Assembly: GCA_902796835.1 (NCBI GenBank)
Contig: CADBQP010000048.1
Location: 1 to 64,000 of the forward strand
Direction of reading: 5' to 3'
DNA length: 64,000 nucleotides
Source of the DNA: an uncultured Bacteroidales bacterium
Lineage (GTDB): Bacteria > Bacteroidota > Bacteroidia > Bacteroidales > Bacteroidaceae
A program made the translations under genes and the position numbers. The stretch's first letter is position 1. Each line of letters opens with the position of its first letter. The notes below the pieces were generated by a model. The model was not told the origin of the DNA and made no database searches. It saw only the letters and a program-made list of their open reading frames with translations. Positions 32,602-43,000 of this stretch are shown here, one piece after another.

Positions 32602-34521
32602 ATGGAAAAATTTACTATAGGGCAGCTTCAGGCGCTCGAAGTGGAGCAATTACAGCAAATTGCTTCCGAATTATCATTGAAAGAAGTCCACAGTGACGAT
32701 CGGCAAGAACTTATTTACTCCATCCTCGACAAACAGGCCGAACAAGCCGGCAACAAAGTTTCGGAGCAAACCGTTGCGCCAAAGCGTCGCAGGCCGCGCA
32801 TCTCGCAGTCGGCAAGTAGCGTGGCCACCCCGATACACACAACTGAACAGCCCGAGGAACCGGCCCTTCAGGCCGCCGCCGTAGCCGAGGTGCCCAAGCG
32901 CAAACGTGGACGTCCCTCGAAGGCCGAAATAGCTGCGCGCCAGGAGGCAGAAGCTGAAGTTATGAAAGCTTTGAACAATACTGCTGGAGAGGAAAAACCA
33001 GTTTCGGGCGACGAAGACCTGCCTGAATTTATCAGCCAGCAGATAGAGGAAAAAGCAGCCTCTGTATCAGAATCTGCAGTCTCTCAGCCTGAACAGACTG
33101 ATTCGGAAACCGTAGTGACACATAAAGAAGAAAAAACATCGTCGGCCCCCACATTAGAGACACTGGCCGCTCAAGGAGTGATAAAGCCCGTTGACAGCAA
33201 TTTCATCATTGTGCACGATATACCTGTGCTCGACACATTCGAAATAGGTCCCGTTGACGTGGCACCGCGCCAAAAGTTCCGTCGTTTCCGCGACGATCCT
33301 AACATGCAGACAGGGGATGTGAATGCAGCTGACCCTGCCGCAGTCTCACCGATTGCCGCTCCTAAAAATTCAGGCTCGTCGCTCGCTGCCATCTTGCAGT
33401 CGCCCGAGGCTACAATTGTAGCTCAAGGTGTGCTCGAGGTTATGCCCGATGGTTTTGGGTTCCTGCGTTCGTCTGATTACAACTACCTCTCTTCGCCCGA
33501 TGACATATATGTGGCCCCCAACCAAATACGTACATATTCCCTGAAAGCCGGAGATGTAGTGGAATGTGTGGTACGTATTCCCCGTGAGGGCGAAAAGTTC
33601 TTCACCATACTCGAGGTGAAGACCATTAACGGACTTGATCCCTCAGCCACCCGCGACCGTATAGCCTTTGAGCATCTCACTCCGCTCTTTCCCGAAGAAA
33701 AGTTTCAACTATGTAGCGGACGAAACGACAGTTATTCGCGGCGCATTGTCGACCTGTTTGCACCCATCGGCAAAGGTCAGCGTGCGCTCATAGTAGCCCA
33801 GCCCAAAACGGGCAAGACCATGCTTATGAAAGATATTGCCAACGCGATAGCCGAGCATCATCCCAATACCTATCTCATGATGTTGCTCATTGACGAGCGT
33901 CCAGAGGAGGTGACCGACATGGCCCGCACGGTAAAAGCCGAAGTGATAGCTTCCACGTTCGATGAGCCTGCGGCCCATCATGTAAAGATAGCCAACATTG
34001 TGCTCGAAAAAGCTAAGCGAATGGTAGAATGCGGCCATGATGTAGTGATATTCCTCGATTCGATTACACGTTTGGCCAGAGCCTACAACACCGTGGCCCC
34101 AGCCTCAGGAAAAGTGTTGACCGGCGGTGTCGATGCCAATGCCTTGCAAAAACCAAAGCGCTTTTTTGGTGCAGCGCGCAACATTGAAGGCGGCGGCTCG
34201 CTCACGATCATTGCCACTGCCCTTATTGACACAGGCTCCAAGATGGACGAAGTGATTTTCGAAGAGTTCAAAGGAACCGGTAATATGGAGCTTCAACTCG
34301 ATCGTGCCCTTTCCAACAAGCGTATATTCCCTGCAGTCAATCTTGTGGCGTCAAGCACGCGACGCGACGAGCTGCTTCACGATCAATATACGCTCAATCG
34401 TATTCACGCATTGCGCAAGCGCCTTGCCGACATGAACCCTGTTGAAGCCATGAACGACATGCAGAAGCAGCTGGAGAGCACTCAAAACAACGAGGAACTG
34501 CTGGTGGCCATCAATTCATAA
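32602..34521 (+). CDS. rho: Transcription termination factor Rho with long N-terminal insertion
   Basis: The 639-residue protein is about 220 residues longer than the E. coli type. Residues 1-35 are the Rho N-terminal helix bundle ([21 protein letters not shown]). Residues of about 40-235 are a low-complexity insertion rich in Glu, Ala, Pro and Ser, with two AT-hook-like basic patches ([17 protein letters not shown]). The cold-shock RNA-binding domain follows ([19 protein letters not shown]), then the ATPase with Walker [18 protein letters not shown] and [13 protein letters not shown]. Start ATG 32602 rather than the upstream in-frame codon gives the conserved N-terminus. ABC-F and rarA follow on the same strand. 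Confidence 0.95.
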   Translation: MEKFTIGQLQALEVEQLQQIASELSLKEVHSDDRQELIYSILDKQAEQAGNKVSEQTVAPKRRRPRISQSASSVATPIHTTEQPEEPALQAAAVAEVPKRKRGRPSKAEIAARQEAEAEVMKALNNTAGEEKPVSGDEDLPEFISQQIEEKAASVSESAVSQPEQTDSETVVTHKEEKTSSAPTLETLAAQGVIKPVDSNFIIVHDIPVLDTFEIGPVDVAPRQKFRRFRDDPNMQTGDVNAADPAAVSPIAAPKNSGSSLAAILQSPEATIVAQGVLEVMPDGFGFLRSSDYNYLSSPDDIYVAPNQIRTYSLKAGDVVECVVRIPREGEKFFTILEVKTINGLDPSATRDRIAFEHLTPLFPEEKFQLCSGRNDSYSRRIVDLFAPIGKGQRALIVAQPKTGKTMLMKDIANAIAEHHPNTYLMMLLIDERPEEVTDMARTVKAEVIASTFDEPAAHHVKIANIVLEKAKRMVECGHDVVIFLDSITRLARAYNTVAPASGKVLTGGVDANALQKPKRFFGAARNIEGGGSLTIIATALIDTGSKMDEVIFEEFKGTGNMELQLDRALSNKRIFPAVNLVASSTRRDELLHDQYTLNRIHALRKRLADMNPVEAMNDMQKQLESTQNNEELLVAINS

Positions 34522-34568
34522 CCACTCCATAATTTATATATAAGCAAGCATAAATTATACTCACGGTC

Positions 34569-36446
34569 GTGACTCCTTTTCTCGACGTTAGAAATCTGAC
34601 GAAGCGCATTGGTGACCTTGTCTTGTTTGAAGACATTTCGTTCTCTATAGGCGAAAGGCAGAAGGTGGGTCTCATTGCGCGCAATGGTGCCGGAAAATCA
34701 ACTCTTCTCAACATTCTTTGCGGCGATGAAGATTATGATGAAGGCGAAATCGTTTTTCGTCGCGACCTACGTGTGGCCTATCTTGAACAGATGCCGCATG
34801 TCGACGCATCGCTTACGGTTTTGGATGCCTGTCTGAGCCGTGCTGGCGATTTGGCTGGTTTGATTTCCCGCTATGAGCGCTGTCTGCAGACTCCTGGAAA
34901 CCCCGAGCTCGACGCTATAATGGCTGAGATGGATGTGCGGCAGGCCTGGAATCTTGAGCAGCAAGCCAAGGAAGTCCTTTCTAAGCTAAAGATTACGGAT
35001 TTTGAGCAGCTCGTAGGAAATCTATCGGGCGGGCAGCTCAAACGACTGACGTTGGCGAACGCACTGTTGGCTCAGCCCGATTTGCTGATCCTCGACGAGC
35101 CCACCAATCATCTTGACCTTGAGATGATTGAATGGCTCGAAAAATATTTGCAAAGGCAGGTGAAGTCTCTCTTCATCGTCACTCACGACCGGTATTTCCT
35201 CGACAGGGTGTGCGAACGTATCATTGAAATAGACGACAAGCGGCTCTATGCCTACGAGGGTAACTATGAGTATTATTTGGAAAAACGCTCTGAGCGCATA
35301 GCGGCTCTGACTGCAAACATTCAGCGTAGCAACAACACCTATCGCCGCGAACTTGAATGGATGAGAAGCACGCCGCAGGCTCGAAGCGGAAAGGCGCGAT
35401 TTCGAAAAGAAGCCTTTGCCGAAATAGAAGCCTTGGCGCATCGCAGGGTGGAGCAACAGCAAGCACGATTGGTGGTAAAGGGAGGATATATCGGCTCAAA
35501 GATTTTCGAAGTGCAGTATGTGTCGAAAGCTTTTGCCGAGTTGGGTCGCAGCCCTAAGGTCATCCTTAAAGATTTCTACTACAACTTTTCGCGCTACGAG
35601 AAGATGGGCATCGTGGGAAACAACGGCACGGGAAAAACCACCTTTATAAAGATGCTCTTAGGTTTGGTTAAGCCCGACGAAGGTCGCATTGTGGTGGGTG
35701 AGACTGTGCGTTTCGGCTATTATTCGCAGGAAGGATTGCTGTTTAGCCCCAAGCAAAAAGTGATAGATGCCGTTCGCGAGATTGCCGAAACGGTGGATAT
35801 CGGTGGAGGTCGGCGTCTCACGGCGATGCAGTTTCTTTCCCATTTCCTGTTTCCACCGGCTCGACAGCAGGACTACGTTTATAAACTCTCGGGTGGAGAG
35901 CTTCGGCGATTGTATCTGTGCACAGTGTTAATGCAGGCTCCCAATTTCTTGATCCTCGATGAGCCAACCAACGACCTGGATATTGCTACGTTGCAAATTC
36001 TCGAAGAGTATTTGGTTGATTTCAAAGGGTGTGTAATTGTTGTAAGCCACGACCGCTATTTCATGGACCGTGTGGTGGACCACATCCTCGTCTTTCAGGG
36101 CGACGGCGTGGTAGATGATTTTCCTGGCACCTATTCACAGTATCGTCTCTATCAAGAAATGCGGCAACAGCCCGCAAAGACGCCAAAAGATTCCAAACCA
36201 AAAGCTACAGTAAAGCCGCGTGAGGAAAAGGTGCGCCGTCTCTCGTATAAAGAAAAGTGTGAGATGGAGCAACTCGAAGCCGAAATTGACGCCCTCGAGG
36301 CCGAGAAGAAACAGATAGAAACGATGCTGAGTGCAGGAACGGCTTCGGTCGACGAAATAGTGAGCATGAGCAAGCGACTCCCTCAGCTTTCCGATGAATT
36401 AGACACGAAATCCATGCGCTGGCTTGAACTCTCCGAACTGAGCTGA
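34569..36446 (+). CDS. ABC-F family ATP-binding protein (Uup-like)
   Basis: The 625-residue soluble protein has two ABC cassettes and no membrane domain. Cassette 1 has ARNGAGKST, the signature LSGGQLKR and LDEPTNHLD; cassette 2 has GNNGTGKTT, LSGGELRR and LDEPTNDLD. A helical linker (about residues 240-310) separates them and a coiled-coil C-terminal domain (about 545-625) ends the chain, as in Uup. ABC-F proteins act on the ribosome and not as transporters. The start is GTG 34569. It lies 47 nt after rho in an AT-rich gap with an inverted repeat (ATAATTTAT / ATAAATTAT). Confidence 0.92.
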   Translation: MTPFLDVRNLTKRIGDLVLFEDISFSIGERQKVGLIARNGAGKSTLLNILCGDEDYDEGEIVFRRDLRVAYLEQMPHVDASLTVLDACLSRAGDLAGLISRYERCLQTPGNPELDAIMAEMDVRQAWNLEQQAKEVLSKLKITDFEQLVGNLSGGQLKRLTLANALLAQPDLLILDEPTNHLDLEMIEWLEKYLQRQVKSLFIVTHDRYFLDRVCERIIEIDDKRLYAYEGNYEYYLEKRSERIAALTANIQRSNNTYRRELEWMRSTPQARSGKARFRKEAFAEIEALAHRRVEQQQARLVVKGGYIGSKIFEVQYVSKAFAELGRSPKVILKDFYYNFSRYEKMGIVGNNGTGKTTFIKMLLGLVKPDEGRIVVGETVRFGYYSQEGLLFSPKQKVIDAVREIAETVDIGGGRRLTAMQFLSHFLFPPARQQDYVYKLSGGELRRLYLCTVLMQAPNFLILDEPTNDLDIATLQILEEYLVDFKGCVIVVSHDRYFMDRVVDHILVFQGDGVVDDFPGTYSQYRLYQEMRQQPAKTPKDSKPKATVKPREEKVRRLSYKEKCEMEQLEAEIDALEAEKKQIETMLSAGTASVDEIVSMSKRLPQLSDELDTKSMRWLELSELS

Positions 36447-36499
36447 GGCCAATGGTTATTTTGTAAACTCGAACAAGAAAAATAAAACCCACAATACTC

Positions 36500-37774
36500 A
36501 TGACACCACTTGCAGAAAGATTGCGACCTCGCACGCTCGATGAATACATAGGCCAGAAACATCTTGTGGGCCCCAATGCCGTGCTTCGTGGCATGATAGA
36601 ATCGGGACACGTCACTTCGTTTATCCTGTGGGGTCCGCCGGGAGTAGGGAAAACCACCCTTGCCAAAATCATTGCCAACCGCCTTGACACTCCTTTCTAC
36701 ACGCTCAGTGCCGTAACAAGCGGTGTGAAGGAAGTGCGCGAGGTCATTGAGAGTGCGCGTAAGCAGCAATTTTTCGGGAAGGTGAGCCCCATCCTCTTTA
36801 TCGACGAAATTCATCGTTTCTCAAAGTCGCAACAAGATTCTCTTCTGTCGGCCGTTGAAAGTGGCGTCGTTACGCTCATAGGTGCCACCACAGAAAATCC
36901 CTCGTTCGAGGTCATTCGTCCGCTGCTTTCACGCTGCCAGGTTTATGTGCTCCAAAGCTTGAAGCCAGAGGATTTGCTCCAGCTCCTGCAGCGAGCCATC
37001 TCGGAAGATATCTATCTGAGCCAACGCAAAGTGGAAGTGAATGAAACTGATGCCTTGTTGCGCTATAGCGGAGGCGATGCGCGAAAGTTGCTTAACATTG
37101 TCGACCTTGTGGCCAATGCAACACCCGAGGGCGAAACCATCGTGATATCCAACGACATCGTGACCGAGCGCCTGCAGCAGAACCCTATGGCCTACGATAA
37201 AGATGGCGAGATGCACTACGACATCATTTCGGCCTACATAAAGTCAATACGCGGAAGCGATCCCGATGCCGCACTCTATTGGCTGGCCCGCATGGTCGAG
37301 GGTGGGGAGGACCCCAAGTTTATAGCCCGCCGACTCATCATTTCGGCTGCCGAAGACATTGGTCTGGCCAATCCCAACGCCCTGCTGCTTGCCAATGCCA
37401 CCTTCGATGCCGTTCAAAAGATAGGCTGGCCCGAGGGGCGCATTCCTTTGGCAGAGGCTACGGTCTATTTGGCCACAAGCCCGAAGTCCAACAGCGCCTA
37501 CAAGGGCATAGACGGAGCCATTGCCGAGGTGAAGCGATCCGGAAACCTTCCGATTCCTCTGCATCTGCGCAATGCACCCACTGAACTCATGAAGCAACTG
37601 GGCTATCACGAAGGATATGTTTATCCTCACGACTATCCGGAGCATTTTGCCGCACAGCAGTATTTGCCAGAGGCTCTTCAAGAATCGCGGTTCTGGATGC
37701 CGGCCGACAATGCAGCCGAGGCCAAACTGCGCGAGCGCATGCAACGATTTTGGAAGGGGCGTTTCGAAGAGTAG
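36500..37774 (+). CDS. rarA: Replication-associated recombination protein RarA (MgsA)
   Basis: The 424-residue AAA+ ATPase has the N-terminal PLAERLRPRTLDEYIGQKHL, Walker A GPPGVGKTT, Walker B FIDEIHRFSKSQQD and sensor 1 GATTENPS. The C-terminal MgsA tetramerisation domain holds KSIRGSDPDAALYWLARM and the DYPEHFAAQQYLPE tail. It acts at stalled replication forks. Length and motif order are normal. It lies 53 nt after the ABC-F gene. Confidence 0.95.
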   Translation: MTPLAERLRPRTLDEYIGQKHLVGPNAVLRGMIESGHVTSFILWGPPGVGKTTLAKIIANRLDTPFYTLSAVTSGVKEVREVIESARKQQFFGKVSPILFIDEIHRFSKSQQDSLLSAVESGVVTLIGATTENPSFEVIRPLLSRCQVYVLQSLKPEDLLQLLQRAISEDIYLSQRKVEVNETDALLRYSGGDARKLLNIVDLVANATPEGETIVISNDIVTERLQQNPMAYDKDGEMHYDIISAYIKSIRGSDPDAALYWLARMVEGGEDPKFIARRLIISAAEDIGLANPNALLLANATFDAVQKIGWPEGRIPLAEATVYLATSPKSNSAYKGIDGAIAEVKRSGNLPIPLHLRNAPTELMKQLGYHEGYVYPHDYPEHFAAQQYLPEALQESRFWMPADNAAEAKLRERMQRFWKGRFEE

Positions 37775-37830
37775 TGTCGGATGTAAAAGTTTGCGTTCCA
37801 TATGCAGCTGGAATGACCTGCCTTTTCCAG

Positions 37831-37892
37831 AAAATTATCGCCGCAATAGTTTTAACTATCGCGGCGATAATTTTAACAGTTGGCTCAAGTCT
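37831..37892. repeat. Large palindrome joined to a GAGCCA element (copy E)
   Basis: AAAATTATCGCCGC (37831-37844) pairs with GCGGCGATAATTTT (37861-37874), and the inner ATAGTT/AACTAT also pair, giving 22-bp arms with one mismatch. The right arm continues into AACAGTTGGCTCAAG, whose reverse complement is GAGCCA-N7-AAATTATC. It follows rarA and may terminate its transcript. The rest of the 37775-38035 gap holds a possible TATTTTTG box at 37980-37987. Confidence 0.75.
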
Positions 37893-38035
37893 TTTCAGCG
37901 ATTTAGAGCAAAGAGCCCCCTAGAATGTTAATACTTTCAAAAAAAAAGCTCAAAATTTTTTTTCTTCAAAAAACTTTTCTATTTTTGCCACACATAGAAA
38001 AGTGTACCTACGATATTTATGCTTTGAAAGAGCCT

Positions 38036-38356
38036 ATGAAGAAATCTTTACTCCATATCATCCTCATGTTCCTGCTTGCGTTTGTGCCAGCTCTTCAGAT
38101 TAGCGCTACAGAGTCATCGGTTGAAGACATGTCCATGGCAGCAGAGCCTATTACATCGGTAAGAATCACGGTGAAAAACGGCTCCGTAAACGTGCAAAAC
38201 GCAGCTGGACAAATAGTAGAGGTGTTTAGCGTTACGGGCAAAAAGATAGCCAGCGAGAAAATCGCTTCGGCCGATGAAACTTTCGACTTCAACCTTTCAA
38301 GAGGCTGCTATATAGTGAAAGTCGGCAAGGTGGTACGGAAAGTTTCGGTGCTCTAA
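38036..38356 (+). CDS. Small secreted protein consisting of a sorting-domain-like C-terminal module
   Basis: The 106-residue protein has a signal peptide (residues 1-24, HIILMFLLAFVPALQISA), a short acidic linker, and one beta-rich module (about 38-106). The module resembles the type IX secretion C-terminal domain or related Prevotella tail domains: VEVFSVTGKKIAS followed by LSRGCYIVKVGKVVRKVSVL. Normally such a domain is attached to a large cargo; here nothing precedes it. The start is ATG 38036 within a longer open frame, chosen because it gives the signal peptide. It has its own terminator. Confidence 0.75.
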   Translation: MKKSLLHIILMFLLAFVPALQISATESSVEDMSMAAEPITSVRITVKNGSVNVQNAAGQIVEVFSVTGKKIASEKIASADETFDFNLSRGCYIVKVGKVVRKVSVL

Positions 38357-38380
38357 CGCGCGTTTATCAACAATCAACCA

Positions 38381-38409
38381 ACGGAATGTGCTAAACGTTC
38401 CGTTTTTTC
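38381..38409 (+). terminator. Terminator after the small secreted protein
   Basis: ACGGAA (38381-38386) pairs with TTCCGT (38398-38403), followed by TTTTTC. It lies about 10 nt before the GTG start of the sigma factor gene. Confidence 0.75.
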
Positions 38410-38419
38410 TTGCATCAAA

Positions 38420-38944
38420 GTGGACACACTCCAACAACGACTACAGAATCCAGCCACACGCGCCGAGGCCTTCAGCGAAGTGGTGAAAAGCTATGGGCCT
38501 GTGCTCTATAGGCAAGTGCGTCGTTTGGTGCAATATCACGACGATGCCGACGATGTGGTTCAGGAAACCTTCATGAAAGCATGGGCAGCTCTCGATAGTT
38601 TTAAGGGTGAGTCGAAGGTGAGCACTTGGCTCTATCGCATAGGCATTAACGAAGCGCTGGCCTTCCTGTCGAAGCAGAAAAATCAGGTTTCGTTGGCCGA
38701 TGCCGACCTTGAGCAGAGCCTCTTGGCCGATGCTTATTTCGATGGCGACGAGCTGCAGGCCAAGTTGCAAAGAGCCATAGCCACTTTGCCCGACAAGCAG
38801 CGCATAGTGTTCAACATGAAATACTTCGACGAGATGAAATATGAAGAAATGAGCGAGATTCTCGAAACAAGCGTGGGTGCCCTGAAGACATCCTACCACA
38901 TAGCCGTAAAAAAAATTGAGCAATTTTTTCAGCAAGGCGATTAA
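38420..38944 (+). CDS. ECF-type RNA polymerase sigma factor
   Basis: The 174-residue protein has only regions 2 and 4, as in extracytoplasmic-function sigma factors. Region 2 holds DDADDVVQETFMKAWAALDSF and region 4 holds LPDKQRIVFNMKYFDEMKYEEMSEILETSVGALKTSYHIAVKKIEQF. The start is GTG 38420. A membrane protein follows after 45 nt and a Spy-like periplasmic protein after that, the usual layout of an envelope-stress sigma with its anti-sigma and a target. Its own target promoters are unknown. Confidence 0.93.
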   Translation: MDTLQQRLQNPATRAEAFSEVVKSYGPVLYRQVRRLVQYHDDADDVVQETFMKAWAALDSFKGESKVSTWLYRIGINEALAFLSKQKNQVSLADADLEQSLLADAYFDGDELQAKLQRAIATLPDKQRIVFNMKYFDEMKYEEMSEILETSVGALKTSYHIAVKKIEQFFQQGD

Positions 38945-38989
38945 ACCTTTCGCCTGCTTGTCTATCATAATAGTGAAAACAGAGAAACG

Positions 38990-39355
38990 ATGAACGACAT
39001 ACTCCATAACCCGCATTTGCGCAAAGATCCCTTTGCAGTGCCGCAGGGCTATTTTGAGCAGCTCCATGCCAATTTAGCTTCGCGCCTACCTCTGGCTCAA
39101 GCAGAGCCGCAGAAGGCACGCATAGTGCCGCTCACAGGATGGCAACGCGTGCGACCATGGCTCAGTGCTGCCGCAGTGGTGGCGCTGATGGCAATTACCA
39201 CACACACACTTCGCTCTCGTGTCGCCGCTGATGCCCAGTATGTTACGACAGGCATCATTGCCATGAATAGCGAAACGGCCGAAAGCGATGCTGTTTACGA
39301 CTACCTGATGTTGAACTCCAATAGCATTTATGAAGAATATGACGATGCAAATTAA
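38990..39355 (+). CDS. Single-pass membrane protein, candidate anti-sigma factor
   Basis: The 121-residue protein has a cytoplasmic N-terminus of about 50 residues, one membrane helix (about 57-72, WLSAAAVVALMAITTH), and an acidic periplasmic tail of 45 residues. There is no clear zinc-binding anti-sigma motif. The candidate role rests on position directly after an ECF sigma gene and on topology. Its 3' end overlaps the next gene by 26 nt in another frame. Confidence 0.7.
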   Translation: MNDILHNPHLRKDPFAVPQGYFEQLHANLASRLPLAQAEPQKARIVPLTGWQRVRPWLSAAAVVALMAITTHTLRSRVAADAQYVTTGIIAMNSETAESDAVYDYLMLNSNSIYEEYDDAN

Positions 39356-39899
39356 AACCTTAGCCAAGGCTATGCTCATTGCCTTAGTGGTGATGATAGC
39401 AGTGCCCAGTCAGCATCTTTCGGCCCAAGTGAGCCAGGCTCCAATGGGAGAAAAGATGAAGAAAGGCCGCCCCAAATTCAATCCAAAGGAAATTGAAAAA
39501 AAACTCCGCAAGCACCTTTCAAAAGCTGCTGACCTTTCGCCGGAGGAACAGGCCGTGGTTTTCCCCATCTTCTTTGAAATGAAAGCCAAGATGCGCGACC
39601 TTCATGGTAAATCCGAGCGTGCTATGCGCCGCATATACACCGAGCGTCTTACCGAGCGCGATGCATCGCGCATACTCGACGAAGTGCAGAAAATGCGCCA
39701 ACAAGCGGCTACCATAGAAGTCAATTCTTATGAGCGCATGCGCAAGGCTAACATCTCGTCAGTAAAGATTATTAAAATAATCAAAGCCGATGATCGCTTC
39801 GCCCACGAAATGTTTCGCGGCATGATGCATCGCGACAAGAAGAAAGACAACGGCGACCGCTATCGCAAAGCGTTGCGCGATAAAAAGGACGACGACTAA
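39330..39899 (+). CDS. Periplasmic Spy/CpxP-like helical protein
   Basis: The 189-residue protein has a signal peptide (about residues 8-32, ending LSAQ) and a highly charged, all-helical mature part rich in Lys, Arg, Glu and Met. The DLSPEEQAVVFPIFFEMKAKMRDL stretch resembles the LTxxQ-type repeats of Spy/CpxP chaperones. It is the third gene of the sigma module, so it is a likely stress-induced periplasmic chaperone or sensor. ATG 39330 overlaps the previous gene by 26 nt; ATG 39339 and 39345 are alternatives. A strong terminator follows. Confidence 0.72.
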   Translation: MKNMTMQIKTLAKAMLIALVVMIAVPSQHLSAQVSQAPMGEKMKKGRPKFNPKEIEKKLRKHLSKAADLSPEEQAVVFPIFFEMKAKMRDLHGKSERAMRRIYTERLTERDASRILDEVQKMRQQAATIEVNSYERMRKANISSVKIIKIIKADDRFAHEMFRGMMHRDKKKDNGDRYRKALRDKKDDD

Positions 39900-39926
39900 T
39901 TTTTATAAGCCGCCTCGAAGGTTTAC

Positions 39927-39968
39927 AGTCTCTGGCAAAGAAGCATTTGCCGGAGACTGATTTTTTTT
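39927..39968 (+). terminator. Terminator of the ECF sigma operon
   Basis: AGTCTC-t-GGCAAA pairs with TTTGCC-g-GAGACT around a short loop, followed after GA by eight T. It clearly separates the sigma module from the helicase gene. Confidence 0.92.
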
Positions 39969-40017
39969 GGAGGCAGCATAAGAAAGAATTTGCGGCTTTT
40001 TTAATAATTTCGCGCCT

Positions 40018-43000
40018 ATGAAACAGTATGTAGCCGAGGTGTTTCGAGAAATATATGAGCTTCAAAAATCTGCGTTGACTGTCAGACAACGCTATCGTCT
40101 GCTCTTTCGCCTTTTTGGCGAGGCGCTCAATATGATGACCACCGATGTGGGACTAACTTTCTCAGGCCTTTTTGCGCGGATGGACTATCTGTGTTGTCAG
40201 CATGGCTTTGATGAACACTACCGACAGCTCAATGCCTTTCGTGCCCGTGCCCGTGAGCTCGACGATTACGGTGACGATAGGCTCCAATCCCTGTGGTTGC
40301 ATGATGTGCGCGTGTTTTGCGACTTTTTAGCGGCTTGTACCCACATGCAAATTCCCTCTCAACTCGAGGCCCTGCTACCTGCGGCCTACGAGCAGGCTCC
40401 TCTGCGTTCGGAGAAAGGTCACCTGAGAGTGGTGGTGCAAGGCCTAGACGAGCAATATATCTATGCGCGAGGAACAAATGGTGACGATGAGATGCGCATA
40501 GCCTATGCAGAAGAGAATTTCTTGGGCGACTGGACGTATGTAGCTTCGCTCGTCGGCGAAGGGAGCCAAATGAATTTGGTAAATGCTTTTGAGCGTGATG
40601 GTATATGGCATGCCGAACTCTTTATTCTGGAGCCAGATTTCTTGATCGACGTGTCGAGCGTGGCCGCCTGCTTCGAGGCTTATGCTACGTCCGAGCTGGT
40701 ATATCTTATAAACCGCTTCAAGCCCAGCGAAACTACACAAGCCATTTTGCTGGGAAACTTTGCAGGCCAGATGCTCGACGAAGAAATTACGTGTCGCAGC
40801 ATTGAGACTATCTCCTATGCCGACAGTGCGAAGCGCTTCTTCGAGCGTAATGCCTTGAATCTGCTTTCGTGCACCGACTTGACTTCGACATTCCACAAGG
40901 AGGCGCGTTTGCAGCAGCGAAACCTGAGAATGATGGTTCGAACCACGTTTCTGCAAGACCGCACAATAGACCCCGATCATGCTTTGCTCGAACCTTCGTT
41001 TCTCTGCGAGGCACTTGGGCTGCAGGGACGTATGGACCTCTTGCAAGACAACATGAGAGTGCTGATGGAGCAAAAGTCGGGTAAGCGCGACGAATGGCGA
41101 AACGCACATCGTGAAAAGCACTATGTGCAAATGCTCCTTTATCTGGCTATTCTTCACTACGGCTTGGGCATTGATAACAGGCAGATAGCGTGCTATTTGC
41201 TCTATTCGCGCTATGCAGACGGCCTTTTGCGTGAAGGGCCTGCGCCGCATCTTCTTTTTCAGGCCATAGAGATGCGCAACCGCATGGTTCGCAGGGAATA
41301 TGATATTGCCACAGAAGGATTTCCGCAGCTCTTCTGCATTCAGCCTGAGCAACTTAAAACGAAGGATGTCTCTGAAAAACTGTGGAACGTCTACATAAAA
41401 CCAAAACTTTCGGCGCTATTAGAACCCATGCAGCAGGCTACCTCCCTTGAGCAGGCCTATTTTAATCGGATGTTGAGCTTTGTGCAGCGCGAACGATTGC
41501 TGTCGAAGGTGGGTAATAGCCAGAAGGAAAGCAGCGGCTTTAGTGCAGCCTGGCAATCTTCGCTCGACGAGAAAGAAGAGGCCGGAAGCATTTGCCACAG
41601 CCTTGTGATAGTGGAAGCTGAGGCCGACATCGTGAAATTAAAGTCTGAGAGGGGCACTCCTCTTGGTGAGGTGCTGAATTTCAGGAAAGGAGATATTGTG
41701 GTGCTCTACGAGTATGTAGAAGGTAGCGTGCCTGACGTGAGGCGCGGCCTTGTGCTCCGTGCCAGCATTAGTGAGATGACAACTCACGAACTCACGCTCC
41801 GGCTTCGTGCTCCGCAGAGCAATCCCTATATATTCCTCCCCAACGATCATAAGCTTTGGGCTGTTGAACACGACCTCATGGAGGCTTCGTCGGCCACCAT
41901 TATGCGTGGAATGGCTGCTTTCTTGGCCATGCGCAATGTTGAGCGCAGGGAAATTTTGCTGGCGCAACGGAGTCCGCGCATCGAAGCCGATGGTGTTTTG
42001 AAGGGCGACTATGGCACGGCTAATGAACTTGTGCTACGTGCCAAGCGCGCAAGAGATTTCTTTTTACTTTTGGGTCCTCCCGGAACGGGCAAAACATCGC
42101 TCGGCATGCTCAGTATTTTGCGCGAAACGCTACTTGAACCACAAACATCAGTATTGCTCACGGCCTATACCAACAGGGCTGTTGAGGAAATGTGCTCAAA
42201 GCTCGACGAATGCGGCATCGATTTCTTGCGAATAGGCAACGAGGATGCCTGCAGTGTTGCTACACACCATCACCTGCTAAGTCGTAGGGTGGGGATGTGT
42301 AAGGGATTGGAGGATGTGGCCCAGCTCATTGCTACAACGCGTGTCTTTGTGGGTACCACATCTTCGCTTTCGTCGGCACTGAGCCTCTTCGACCTTAAGC
42401 AATTCGACCTGGCTATAGTGGACGAAGCCTCTCAAATTCTTGAGCCCCAACTTTTGGGTCTTCTTTCGGCTGCCGATGGATTTGGAATCAAGAAGTTTGT
42501 TTTCATTGGCGATCACAAGCAGTTGCCTGCCGTGGTGCAGCAAACAGAAAACGAGTCGGAAGTTGACATTCCGCTCTTGCGCTCAATAGGGCTCACCAAT
42601 TGCCGGCGTTCGCTCTTTGAGCGCCTTCTCGGCCTGCTGCCCGAACATAGCGAACTTGTATATTTGCTCGACAGGCAATGGAGAATGCATCCCGATGTGG
42701 CTTCTTTCCCAAACGTACAATTCTATGGCGGAAAATTACGGGCCGGTGGTGCACCTCATCAGATGGAGAACTTGCAGCGCCCCCACGTAAGGTTTGTGAA
42801 TGTACGCCCCGATGCAAATAAATGGGCAGTGGCAGAGGCCGACAGAGTTTTGAGTGACAAGGTGAACCCTGAAGAAGCGCAAAGCATAGCACGCGAGGTG
42901 GCTTCATTGTGGGAGTCTGAACGCTTCAGAACCACCTTCGATCCGGAGCGTAGCCTGGGCATTATTGTACCCTATCGAAATCAAATAGCCTTGGTGCGTC

